A stretch of 64,000 nucleotides of DNA from an uncultured Rhizobium sp. (lineage in GTDB: Bacteria > Pseudomonadota > Alphaproteobacteria > Rhizobiales > Rhizobiaceae), in contig CAMFHE010000010.1 in NCBI GenBank assembly GCA_945952045.1, positions 1-64,000 of the forward strand. Reading direction: 5' to 3'. A model generated the notes under the pieces. The model was not told where the DNA came from. It made no database searches and saw nothing but the letters and a program-made list of their open reading frames with translations. The position numbers were made by a program, and so were the translations under genes. Shown in pieces: positions 26,095 through 34,152 of this stretch (the first letter of the stretch is position 1; each line of letters opens with the position of its first letter).

Positions 26095-27255
26095 TCAGGC
26101 AGACGCGTGGCCGGCGCGCAAGGCATTGTCCAGATCGGCGTAGAGATCGTCGATATCCTCGATGCCCGTCGACAGCCTCAACAGGTCCGGCGGACAAGGC
26201 GAGCCAACGCCCTCTATGGAAGCCCGATGCTCGATCAGGCTCTCGACGCCGCCAAGCGATGTGGCGCGCTTGTAGAGTTCGACCGCCGCCGCCGTCCTGA
26301 TGGCCGCGGCTTCCCCACCGGTAACCTGAATCGAAAGCATGTAGCCGAATCCGCCATCCATCTGGCGGGCCGCGATATCGTGGCCAGGATGTTGCGCGAG
26401 ACCGGGATAAAGAACCCGCGCGACAAGCGGATGAGAGGAGAGACGTTCGGCAAGCGCCATCGCGGAAGCCGACTGCCGCTCCTGCCGAATATGCAGCGTG
26501 CGCATCCCGCGCATCAATAGATAGGCTTCGAAGGGGCCGAGAATGCCGCCCTGGCTTCTGCGCACATTTTTAATGCGATTCCAGAACGCGTCATCTTCAC
26601 GCGCGCAAAGAGCGCCGGCGACAACGTCGGAATGGCCGTTCAACACCTTCGTCGCGGCATGCATGACGATATCGGCGCCAAGGTCGAGCGGGCGGGTATG
26701 AATTGGCGAGGCGCAAGTGGAATCGACCGCAAGCTTTGCCCCTGCCGCACGGGCGATTTCCGCCGCTGCGGCGATATCGGTGATCGTCCAGAGCGGGTTC
26801 GAAGGCGTTTCAATCCAGACCAGTTTGGTCACGCCCGGCTTCACCGCCTCCTTGAGCTTCGCAAGATCGTCCGTTTCGGCAAAATCCACCCGCAGGCCCC
26901 AGCGCGTCGCTTCCGTCAGCAGCCAGGCCCGCAGAGCCCAATACATCACCTTAGAGGCGACGACATGATCGCCGGGAGACAGAGCATGAAACACCGCGGT
27001 CGCCGCCGCCATGCCGGATGCGAAAAGCAACGCTCCGGCCCGTGCCTCCTCGAGCATGGCCAGCATGTTTTCGGCTTCCCGGGTCGTCTCGTTGTCAGGC
27101 CTGCCATACGAGAAACCGGAAGAATAGCCGTTGTCCTCATAACGGATAAAGGTCGTCGCAACATGGATCGGCGGCACCACGGCCCTGGTTTGCGCATCGA
27201 TCTTGCCCATTGCCTGAGCGGCAAGCGATCGCTTGCTCCAAATCTTCCGGCTCAT
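26095..27255 (-). CDS. Cys/Met metabolism PLP-dependent enzyme (cystathionine gamma-synthase/lyase family)
   Basis: 386 residues of the trans-sulfuration family. The PLP phosphate-binding SGMAAATAVF, the aromatic/Asp region around VDSTCASPIHTRPLDLGAD and the Schiff-base Lys203 in AATKVLNGHSD are present. Enzymes of this fold make or cleave cystathionine, O-acetylhomoserine or methionine; the variant H-A-A-T-K in place of the usual S-x-T-K gives no firm substrate. An AAGGAG site precedes the ATG at 27255. No sulfur-metabolism genes are adjacent, and it appears to be a single transcription unit. Confidence 0.88.
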   Translation of the reverse strand: MSRKIWSKRSLAAQAMGKIDAQTRAVVPPIHVATTFIRYEDNGYSSGFSYGRPDNETTREAENMLAMLEEARAGALLFASGMAAATAVFHALSPGDHVVASKVMYWALRAWLLTEATRWGLRVDFAETDDLAKLKEAVKPGVTKLVWIETPSNPLWTITDIAAAAEIARAAGAKLAVDSTCASPIHTRPLDLGADIVMHAATKVLNGHSDVVAGALCAREDDAFWNRIKNVRRSQGGILGPFEAYLLMRGMRTLHIRQERQSASAMALAERLSSHPLVARVLYPGLAQHPGHDIAARQMDGGFGYMLSIQVTGGEAAAIRTAAAVELYKRATSLGGVESLIEHRASIEGVGSPCPPDLLRLSTGIEDIDDLYADLDNALRAGHASA

Positions 27256-27539
27256 GGCTTCTCCTTTGTCTTGTTGAACCAGCACGCCTGGTCTGTCGAT
27301 GGATTCGTGCCATCATGCCCCACATGCACAACACAAAGAACCATATGTCCTGATCATTTCCGTCCGACCCCGCAGCCGAAAATCGAACCCAATTTCGCAG
27401 CTTGAACCGAATTGCATTGCCGGTCGGCAAGTTTTTATGCCCATTCGGCCTATTGAAAGCACATGCACGGTTGCAGAGTCGGGGCGCGATGAATATTCTC
27501 CGCCGACGGCGACAACGCCGCTTACGCTTCGAGGATAAT

Positions 27540-27740
27540 ATGGCGACAGGTACTGTTAAGTTCTTCAATCAGGACAAGGGTTTTGGTTTCATCACGCCGG
27601 ACAACGGCGGCCAGGATGTATTCGTACACGTCTCGGCAGTGCAGGGTGCACCGCTGAAGGATGGCACGAAGGTTAGCTACGACATCGGCCAGGATCGCAA
27701 GACCGGCAAGTCGAAGGCGGAAAACGTTCGTTCGATCTGA
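27540..27740 (+). CDS. Cold-shock domain protein (CspA family)
   Basis: 66 residues: a single OB-fold cold-shock domain with both RNA-binding motifs, KGFGFITPD (RNP1) and [10 protein letters not shown] (RNP2). It acts as an RNA chaperone in the cytosol. The shorter ATG at 27540 was chosen, since upstream in-frame residues do not belong to the family. The preceding region (about 27400-27539) is likely the long 5' leader common to csp genes. Confidence 0.95.
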   Translation: MATGTVKFFNQDKGFGFITPDNGGQDVFVHVSAVQGAPLKDGTKVSYDIGQDRKTGKSKAENVRSI

Positions 27741-27787
27741 TGAGGCCGGTGCTTTGGAAATAGGCCGCTGTCCCAGCCATCCCTGGT

Positions 27788-27907
27788 TCAGCGTTCGATT
27801 TCCGGGTGCGCCTTGCCAAAACGGACTTCATCCTTGAGGTGACAGACCGTTTGTCGCTTTGCGACACAATATTCGGCGACGATGTAACGGTGACATTGCC
27901 AACACAT
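27788..27907 (-). CDS. Possible Cys/His-rich microprotein
   Basis: A 39-residue frame starting MCWQCHRYIVAEYCVAKRQ and continuing TVCHLKDEVRFGKAHPEIER. The C-x2-C-H ... C ... C-H spacing looks like a small metal-binding knuckle, followed by a charged helix. No good ribosome-binding site is seen before this ATG, and the frame stays open further upstream, so start and even reality are uncertain. It faces the cold-shock gene tail to tail. Confidence 0.3.
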   Translation of the reverse strand: MCWQCHRYIVAEYCVAKRQTVCHLKDEVRFGKAHPEIER

Positions 27908-28108
27908 CGTCGCCGAGCATTTTGCTTTATATTTCTCCGAGCAGCTGGCTGTATCGGGCCGTGAAGCATATTGTCTTCCGAATAAATTTTGGCCTGACTC
28001 AGCTTTTATCGCGGGACATAAGCCGCGACCACCATCGATCGAAGACATGTGATTGTTCGTCGATATCCTCGGAGATCGCGTTTTTGCCGCCCCTCTAGCC
28101 AAAGAGTT

Positions 28109-28348
28109 TCAGCGGGGCCGCACGAGCACTTCGCGCCAGCGCCTTACATATCCAGCAACGATGGGCGGGTTCATGCCGGAGGCGATCATTCGGCTGGACA
28201 GGATATCGAGATCGAAGGCCGATACCGGAGTGTCCGTGGGATAGTGCTTGAGCGTGTATCGGAACATATCTTCCCAGCTCCGACGGATGCCGACGGACTC
28301 ATCGGCCAGACTGGCACGGAGCCGATCGATAAGTTCTCCCAATGTCAT
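28109..28348 (-). CDS. Small hypothetical helical protein
   Basis: 79 residues beginning MTLGELIDRLRASLADE and ending in GYVRRWREVLVRPR. The composition is soluble, mostly helical, with normal codon use for the window. A GAGGT site lies 5 nt before the ATG. No family is recognised; length and charge pattern do not identify a function. It is monocistronic between the cold-shock region and a diguanylate cyclase. Confidence 0.6.
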   Translation of the reverse strand: MTLGELIDRLRASLADESVGIRRSWEDMFRYTLKHYPTDTPVSAFDLDILSSRMIASGMNPPIVAGYVRRWREVLVRPR

Positions 28349-28721
28349 ATCTGACCTCACTCTTCTCTGCCGGAGGCAAAATCACGGCAACGGCGCAGAG
28401 GCCTTTTTCTTACCAGTAAATTTGAACAGCGAGAAAGACACGTATCCCGTTTCAGCAAAGGCACACACCCGCCTTGAAGAAAATCGCGCGCAAGCCGCGC
28501 CAATTCCCATAAGCCCAAAAACATCAACGAGATACTATACGTCGATTTAAAATAAAATTCGACCGTTCGCACGCCGATTGGCCATCGAAAGCTTCCCTTG
28601 AAATAGAAAACGTCTGCTTGGACCAATATTTTCCAATCGCGTTAAACGGCCATTGACGTTGAAGGCGTAGCTTCCCAAGAATCCTTGTGCGTCAAGCACG
28701 CTCTCGACCGGTACCTATGGC
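28349..28721. other. AT-rich gene-free stretch
   Basis: About 370 bp between two divergent genes, with lower GC than its surroundings (particularly about 28500-28640) and no convincing frame. It probably contains the promoters of the small protein to the left and the diguanylate cyclase to the right. No repeat or RNA structure stands out. Confidence 0.35.
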
Positions 28722-30029
28722 ATGGGCAAGAACACTATTCGTGACGTTCAAGACGCGGTTTCCGATGAGACAAGCGTCGGCAGATCGCAGGCGGAACTGG
28801 ACTTCTGGATGGGCTGCGTCGGCGCGCCAATGATGCTTGTCGAAAAGGCCACGCTTCATGTGCGCCAGGCCAATGCCGGTGCCGCCAAAATGTTCGGCCT
28901 CGGCCTTGACGGATTTGGCAATAAGCCGATGTCGGAACTGGTCGGGACAGAAGCGGCGCAGATGCTTTTGCAGATCTGGAGCAATGCGCCCGTTGGCCGG
29001 CCCGGCGAACCCTTCCTGATCCGCGCCCTGGTGCAGGAGCAGGAACGCATGCTCATGATCCAGGTCACCAAGGTCGCCATCGAGGGCGAACACCTGCGCC
29101 TGTTCACCTTCATGGATGCGCCGCCGCAAGGGTCCGTCACGTTGGCAGGATGGCAGGAAAACGTGATCTCGATGCTGAACTGGCTGCCGTTCGGCTTTGA
29201 AATCGCTCGCATCGACGATCAGATACAGTTTGCAAATTCGACCTTCAAGGCGCTGTTCGGCTACACGCAGGACGAGATCGACAGTATTGAAGACTGGTGG
29301 CGTCTCGCCTATCCCGATCCCGAATATCGGCAGTTTGCCCGCTCCCAATGGCATAATTCGATCGAGGAAGCCCGCCGGGAAGATCGGGAAATGACCCCGT
29401 TCGACCTCAATGTCATGACGGCCAGTGGCATAGAACGGCGCATTCAATTTCGCCACCGAACGATCGGCAATTTCAACGTCAATCTCTATATCGACGTTAC
29501 CAAGGAGCGTGCCTATGCCGAGCAGCTCAAGCAGCTGGCCAATACGGACCCGCTGACCGGGACGTTGAATCGCCGCCGTTTTTTCAAGAAAGCGGAAGAG
29601 GCCTTCGCCGAGACCGACAAGCCCTGTCTGTTCGGCGTCCTGATGCTGGACATCGACCATTTCAAATCGGTCAACGACACCTACGGACATCGCGCCGGCG
29701 ATATGGTGCTGATCGAATTCGCACGTCGCTGCGAGAATGCCCTGCGCCCCGGCGACCGTTTCGCACGGCTTGGCGGCGAAGAGTTCGCGCTATTGCTGGA
29801 GGTATCGGAGCAAGACACTGCCGCAGAAATTGCGGAGAAATTGCGGGCGGCCATCGACGGTTCGCCCTTCGATATCGATGGGCAATCTCTGCAATTGAGC
29901 GTCAGCATCGGGGCAACGGTTGCCGATCGTGCGACGGAGACATTCGGCTCAGCCATTCTGCGAGCCGACAAGGCGCTTTATGAAGCCAAGCGCAGCGGAC
30001 GAAACCGCGTCGTCGCAGTGAATCGATAA
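28722..30029 (+). CDS. PAS-GGDEF diguanylate cyclase with inhibitory site
   Basis: 435 residues. Residues ~25-140 form a degenerate PAS-like segment, ~150-265 a clearer PAS domain (WLPFGFEIARIDDQIQFANS, FGYTQDEIDSIEDWW), and ~275-433 the GGDEF domain (DPLTGTLNRRRFFKK, MLDIDHFKSVNDTYGHRAGD, RLGGEEFALLL). The active site reads GGEEF and is preceded at the correct five-residue distance by RPGD, the RxxD inhibitory site, so it should make cyclic-di-GMP with product feedback. There is no transmembrane segment. No obvious ribosome-binding site precedes the ATG. Confidence 0.92.
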   Translation: MGKNTIRDVQDAVSDETSVGRSQAELDFWMGCVGAPMMLVEKATLHVRQANAGAAKMFGLGLDGFGNKPMSELVGTEAAQMLLQIWSNAPVGRPGEPFLIRALVQEQERMLMIQVTKVAIEGEHLRLFTFMDAPPQGSVTLAGWQENVISMLNWLPFGFEIARIDDQIQFANSTFKALFGYTQDEIDSIEDWWRLAYPDPEYRQFARSQWHNSIEEARREDREMTPFDLNVMTASGIERRIQFRHRTIGNFNVNLYIDVTKERAYAEQLKQLANTDPLTGTLNRRRFFKKAEEAFAETDKPCLFGVLMLDIDHFKSVNDTYGHRAGDMVLIEFARRCENALRPGDRFARLGGEEFALLLEVSEQDTAAEIAEKLRAAIDGSPFDIDGQSLQLSVSIGATVADRATETFGSAILRADKALYEAKRSGRNRVVAVNR

Positions 30030-30096
30030 AGTCCGCCTGCAGGGATATCGCCCCCGGCTTTTGACGGCCGGAGACGATGGCAGCATGAGGGCCTGC

Positions 30097-31029
30097 TTAT
30101 GCCGAGAGCGGAGCAAGTTTTTCTTCGATACGGCTGCGATAGGGCTCGTACCGGCTGGGTAGCTTCAGGGCTTCGCCGAGATGCGCGGTATCCTCGTCCC
30201 GATCGAAGCCCGGTTCGTTGGTGGCGATCTCGAACAGGATGCCGCCCGGCGTCCGGAAATAGATCGCCCAGAAATAATCCCTGTCGATGACCGGAGTCAC
30301 CTGATAACCGGTGTCCATCAAGGCCTTGCGCACTTCGAGCTGCTTTTCACGATTCTCGACCGCGAAGGCGATATGGTGGACGGAGCCTGCGCCCTGACGG
30401 GCAATCGGCATGGTCGGGCGCGGCACGAGATCGATCGTATCGGCGCCGTTACCGCCTGGCATGATAAAGCGGCTCACCTCGCCTTCACGGTCGGAACGCT
30501 CATAGCCCATGAAACCGAGAAGCTCTTCGGTCGCCTCCGTGGCATGCAGATTGAAACGTGCGCCGGAAAAACCGCGAATGGCGACCTGGTCGGAGATACC
30601 GTCCGTGATCCAGGGCGTGCGGGCGTCGTCCGCCGTTTCGACCAAAGCAAAACCGTCACTGTCGGGGCCGCTGAAGCGAAGCCGGTTGGCGCCGAAAGCG
30701 GTATCGGCCTCAATGCCGCCGACGCCCTGAGCCGACAGGCGATCCTTCCAGAACGGCAAAGCGCCTTTCGGAACCGAAAACTGCGTTTCCCCCACCTCGC
30801 CGACACCGGCCCTTCCCGCCATCATATGCGGAAAGGGAAAATAGGTCATGACCGTACCAGGCGTGCCCTGCTCGTCGCCGTAATAGAGATGATACACGCT
30901 GGGTTCGTCGAAATTCACGGTCTTCTTGACCCGACGCAGGCCGAGCGTATCGGTAAAGAACCGGTTGTTATCTCGCGCATCCGAGGCCATCGAGGTGATG
31001 TGGTGCAGTCCCTTGATATCCTTGATCAT
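30097..31029 (-). CDS. VOC-superfamily ring-cleaving dioxygenase, MhqO-like
   Basis: 310 residues with two glyoxalase/VOC modules. Metal ligands are visible as His in GLHHITSMASD near the N-terminus, His in SVHHIAFAVEN at the start of the second half, and Glu in GILFEIATNEPGFD. The sequence pattern is that of MhqO/hydroquinone-type dioxygenases, linked in Bacillus to quinone stress. It would open a (hydro)quinone ring with Fe(II) and O2. It is divergent from a broken LysR gene whose intact form probably controlled it, and a hydrolase gene lies beyond. Confidence 0.85.
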   Translation of the reverse strand: MIKDIKGLHHITSMASDARDNNRFFTDTLGLRRVKKTVNFDEPSVYHLYYGDEQGTPGTVMTYFPFPHMMAGRAGVGEVGETQFSVPKGALPFWKDRLSAQGVGGIEADTAFGANRLRFSGPDSDGFALVETADDARTPWITDGISDQVAIRGFSGARFNLHATEATEELLGFMGYERSDREGEVSRFIMPGGNGADTIDLVPRPTMPIARQGAGSVHHIAFAVENREKQLEVRKALMDTGYQVTPVIDRDYFWAIYFRTPGGILFEIATNEPGFDRDEDTAHLGEALKLPSRYEPYRSRIEEKLAPLSA

Positions 31030-31091
31030 GGCTCATGCCTTTCTGCCGTATGGGTTTGTTGGAGACAGATTTACACCGGTTGCGCGTAGCC

Positions 31092-31140
31092 GAATATTGC
31101 AATATTCCTCTCGAATGAATTGCAAATTTTGAAACAATCG
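31092..31140. promoter_or_regulatory. Promoter/operator region of the MhqO-like gene
   Basis: Contains the 16-bp perfect palindrome GAATATTGCAATATTC (31092-31107) and then AATTGCAAATTTTGAAACAAT (from 31118). The second part closely matches a stretch upstream of the alpha/beta hydrolase (32558-32577), suggesting that both genes were bound by the same LysR-type regulator. Confidence 0.5.
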
Positions 31141-31142
31141 AG

Positions 31143-31444
31143 ATGAACCACGACAAAGATGACCTCGGGTGCAGCTGTTCGTGCGCACCTCCCGCCAGGT
31201 GTCGCTGACAGCGGACGGTGCGGTGTTTGCCGCACAGATCCAGCCATCGGTCGAGGCGCTTGAGAATGCGCGCAAGGACATCAGAAACGCGCACAAGTCA
31301 GACCAGGGACGCCTGCGCATCAGCGCGCCGGCCCGGTTCGGCAAGGCAGCCCTTCCGCCTATCCTGTCCGGATTCAGCGAGCTTTATCCGAAGATGAGCT
31401 TCGAGATCTCGTTGTCGGATGCCCTCGTCATCCGAACGAACTGA
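31143..31444 (+). pseudogene. LysR regulator remnant (HTH deleted, frameshifted, truncated)
   Basis: An ATG at 31143 opens MNHDKDDLG, which resembles the residues after a LysR HTH, then loses frame; restoring one base near 31166 gives D-L-G-V-Q-L-F joining the frame LFVRTSRQVSLTADGAVF. The following linker and start of the effector domain (GRLRISAPARFGKAALPPIL) are recognisable, but the frame stops after SFEISLSDALVIRTN, roughly one third of a normal ~300-residue LysR. Nearly all of the DNA-binding domain and most of the effector domain are gone. It is divergent from the MhqO-like gene, the usual place for its regulator. Confidence 0.75.
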
Positions 31445-31570
31445 TGCCGGACCTCTGGCTGACGCTCTGTTATCCGCCCTGCCAGAGCCTGCCGCCGCGC
31501 ATATGGAGACGCTCGATTGACAAAACGCTGAAGTGGCCGCAGCAGGTTTGCCACGGCCACCTTCTCTCCA

Positions 31571-32407
31571 TCAGGCTTGGACGAAGGCCAGCAGATCGGC
31601 ATTCAGGACGTCGGCATTGATGGTCAGCATGCCATGCGAGAAACCGGGATAGGTCTTCAGCGAACCGTTCTTGAGGATCTTGGAAGACTTGTGCGCCGAG
31701 TCGGCAATCGGAACGATCTGGTCGTCTTCGCCATGCAGGACCAGCGTCGGGACGGTGATTGCCTTCAGGTCTTCGGTCTGGTCGGTCTCCGAAAAGGCCT
31801 TGATGCCGTCGTAATGCGCCTTTGCGCCGCCCATCATGCCCTGACGCCACCAATTCTGGATGACGCCTTCCTGAACGTTGGCGCCGTCACGATTAAAGCC
31901 GTAGAACGGGCCGGCGGGCACATCGCGGAAGAACTGCGCCCGGTTGGCGGCGAGAGCGGCGCGAAAGCCGTCGAAGACCTCCAGCGGCAGGCCTTCGGGG
32001 TTTGCGGCGGTCTTCAACATCAGCGGCGGAACGGCGGAAACGAGAACGGCCTTGGCAACGCGGCCGGCCGGCTGACCGTATTTCGCGACATAGCGGGCAA
32101 CTTCGCCACCGCCGGTCGAGTGTCCGATATGGACAGCATTCTTCAGATCCAGCGCTTCGACAACCGCAAAGGCGTCGGCGGCATAATGATCCATGTCATG
32201 CCCCTCGGCGACCTGCGTCGAACGGCCATGGCCGCGGCGGTCATGAGCGACGACGCGATAGCCCTTGGAAACGAAGAACAGCATCTGCGCATCCCAATCG
32301 TCCGAGGACAGCGGCCAGCCGTGATGGAAGACGATCGGCTGCGCGTCCTTGCGCCCCCAGTCCTTGTAGAAGATGTCAACGCCGTCCTTGGTGGTTACAT
32401 ATGTCAT
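31571..32407 (-). CDS. Alpha/beta hydrolase (non-haem chloroperoxidase/perhydrolase/esterase type)
   Basis: 278 residues from the ATG giving MTYVTTKDGVDIFYKDWG, the usual start of this family; an ATG two codons upstream sits too close to the AAGGA site. The fold markers are the oxyanion HGWPLSSDDW, the nucleophile elbow GHSTGGG with Ser97, the acid in LHGEDDQIVP and the His in PGFSHGM. Cofactor-free haloperoxidases and aryl esterases of this group hydrolyse small esters and can form peracids. With the neighbouring ring-cleaving dioxygenase it may process aromatic or quinone products, but sequence alone does not show that. Confidence 0.88.
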   Translation of the reverse strand: MTYVTTKDGVDIFYKDWGRKDAQPIVFHHGWPLSSDDWDAQMLFFVSKGYRVVAHDRRGHGRSTQVAEGHDMDHYAADAFAVVEALDLKNAVHIGHSTGGGEVARYVAKYGQPAGRVAKAVLVSAVPPLMLKTAANPEGLPLEVFDGFRAALAANRAQFFRDVPAGPFYGFNRDGANVQEGVIQNWWRQGMMGGAKAHYDGIKAFSETDQTEDLKAITVPTLVLHGEDDQIVPIADSAHKSSKILKNGSLKTYPGFSHGMLTINADVLNADLLAFVQA

Positions 32408-32529
32408 CGTCATATTCCTTTGATTGGGTTGTTGATGAACGCTTTACGATAGTGGCATGCGATGTCGCCGACAGGGTTTCGACCGGCACTGCATCGCCTC
32501 TGAACGGAAGATGCCGCTGAAATTCAGCG

Positions 32530-32580
32530 GGAACAATTGCATGAATAATTCCGATTTAATTGCAATTTTTGCAATAATAC
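32530..32580. promoter_or_regulatory. Promoter/operator region of the hydrolase gene
   Basis: Contains the inverted repeat ATTGCAA-TTT-TTGCAAT (32559-32575) embedded in a segment that matches the MhqO-like promoter. The T-rich/A-rich symmetry is LysR-box-like. It is upstream of the leftward hydrolase gene and is probably its control region. Confidence 0.5.
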
Positions 32581-33030
32581 GAAATGGACTTCTTACCGGT
32601 CGAAATCCGCTCTCGTCAGGCTCGATCATAGACATCGTTGACAATGAGCATAAGACGGCAACGCCGTGAGTGTCTCCGCGAGGCCGGGCATCCCCGCCGC
32701 CGGACACTGCTCTAGCATCGGGCGCCGATCCGCTTGGAAATCTGAGAAAGCCTCATGAACCGGAAATGATCTCACCTGCCGCGATGCGCCATGCATCGCG
32801 GTGGCGTATTCTGGATCGAGGACGGCTTGGCCTGCAAGCACCACGATCACGCGATTTTCCTTATTGCATTCGAGCGCAACGCTGGTGGCAAGCGAGCCCG
32901 TAGAGTCCGATATCTACCCGAAATCCCGATGATATCGCTCAACAGCGCGTCGGCGCCTTGTCGTGCCATGGCGGTCGTTGAGGTGTGCCTTCCTTATACC
33001 CATCGCTTGATGACGGCATGATCGCTCGGT
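32581..33030. other. Gene-free stretch before the 33-39 kb operon
   Basis: About 450 bp with only short open frames on either strand, none with a ribosome-binding site or recognisable family. The composition is mixed and may include decayed coding sequence. No tRNA-like or repeat structure was seen. Confidence 0.35.
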
Positions 33031-33036
33031 TTTTCG

Positions 33037-33073
33037 TATTGCAAAGTAAAACGATGTTTTGTAAAATGAAACG
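33037..33073. promoter_or_regulatory. Tandem 17-bp operator repeats, copy pair 1
   Basis: TATTGCAAAGTAAAACG (33037-33053) and TTTTGTAAAATGAAACG (33057-33073) are direct repeats starting 20 bp apart. The pair ends 13 bp before the ATG of the DHOD-like gene. The second copy plus the following AATG matches 19 of 21 positions with the pair upstream of the aminotransferase gene (40180-40200). Likely binding site for the IclR protein encoded between the two operons. Confidence 0.65.
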
Positions 33074-33086
33074 AATGGAGGTCGCC

Positions 33087-34130
33087 ATGGATCGTTTGCA
33101 ATGCCGCGTCGGCGGGCTGGAACTGAAGAACCCGCTGATCGCCGCGGCCGGCGAGCACATGATCGATGCCTCCGGCGTCGAGCGCGCCATCCGCGCCGGC
33201 GCGGGTGCCGTCGTGATGAAATCGACCAATGAGTCGCAGGCGGCCAAGGATCAGTTGCTGCGGGCGGAATACATGGCCTTCGGGCCGGACTGGCGGCCGG
33301 CCGTCTGGGGCGCGGATGCGCCAGCGGACGTAACGCTGGCAAGCCGCTCGGGGCTGGCGCCGCAATCCTTCGATCAATGGCTTTCCCAGGTGATAGTGCT
33401 GGATCGGATTGCGCGAGAACATGATTGCCTGCTGATCGCCAGCCTCATCCTTGCCGATCTCGATCAGGCGGAAGGTCTTGCGCGACAGGTCGAGCAGGCG
33501 GGCCTGCGAGCGCTCGAATTCAATATCGGCACGCCCTATGCGAGCCAGGCGGTCAAGGGCGCGGTTTCCACCGAACTCCTGCCGGAGCGGGTGCGCGAGA
33601 TCGTCGCCCGCATCCGGGCAACGGTTTCCATCCCGCTCGGCATCAAGCTGACAGGGCAAAGCGAGCGTGTGCCGGAACTGGCCGAAGCGGCGTTCGACAG
33701 CGGCGCCGACAATGTCGTCATGGCCGGCCGGCTGCTGGGATTCGTCCCGGATATCGAAACGCTCGATCCGTTCCTCGGAACGAGCCTTGCCGTCGGCGGC
33801 TACTGGAATCTGCCGCTGACCTGCCAATGGCTGGCGCTGACGCGGGCGCGGGTCGGGCCTGAAGCCTCGCTGGTCGGCATCAACGGGGCGCAGAGCGGGC
33901 TCGATATCGCCCGCATGCTGCTGTCCGGCGCCTCGGCGGTCGGCATGGCCTCGGCGGTGATGCTGCGGGGCTATGAGGTGATCACTCGGAGCCTTGCCGA
34001 TCTCGACAACTGGCTCGCCGAAAAAGGCCTGACGGCCACGCAGGCGGTCGGCATCAGCGCGGATCGCCGCAAGAGTTTTGCCGAGATGCCGCTGATCGGC
34101 GAGCACTGGCGCAATTTCGTTCCGGCCTGA
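33087..34130 (+). CDS. Dihydroorotate dehydrogenase-like FMN flavoprotein
   Basis: 347 residues forming a TIM-barrel flavoprotein of the DHODH/PreA class. Visible elements are LELKNPLIAAAGEHM at the N-terminus, VVMKSTNES, the substrate loop region ALEFNIGTPYA (where true DHODs have N-x-S-C/S-P-N), GIKLTGQ with the flavin-contacting Lys, and the C-terminal phosphate loop NGAQSGLDIARMLLSGASAVGMAS. The unusual loop argues against a pyrimidine biosynthetic role and for oxidation or reduction of another ring compound. It is the first gene of an eight-gene catabolic operon. ATG at 33087 has GGAG 7 nt upstream. Confidence 0.82.
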   Translation: MDRLQCRVGGLELKNPLIAAAGEHMIDASGVERAIRAGAGAVVMKSTNESQAAKDQLLRAEYMAFGPDWRPAVWGADAPADVTLASRSGLAPQSFDQWLSQVIVLDRIAREHDCLLIASLILADLDQAEGLARQVEQAGLRALEFNIGTPYASQAVKGAVSTELLPERVREIVARIRATVSIPLGIKLTGQSERVPELAEAAFDSGADNVVMAGRLLGFVPDIETLDPFLGTSLAVGGYWNLPLTCQWLALTRARVGPEASLVGINGAQSGLDIARMLLSGASAVGMASAVMLRGYEVITRSLADLDNWLAEKGLTATQAVGISADRRKSFAEMPLIGEHWRNFVPA

Positions 34131-34152
34131 GGGGCCGGCAGGAGGAGACAAG

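Noticed and set aside
32581-33030. Short frames with protein-like stretches on both strands
   Set aside because: None has a ribosome-binding site, sufficient length or a recognised family; possibly decayed coding DNA, not enough to call.
33087-34130. Assignment of the first operon gene as pyrD (pyrimidine biosynthesis)
   Set aside because: The DHOD signature loop N-x-S-C/S-P-N is replaced by N-I-G-T-P-Y and the gene sits in a catabolic operon.
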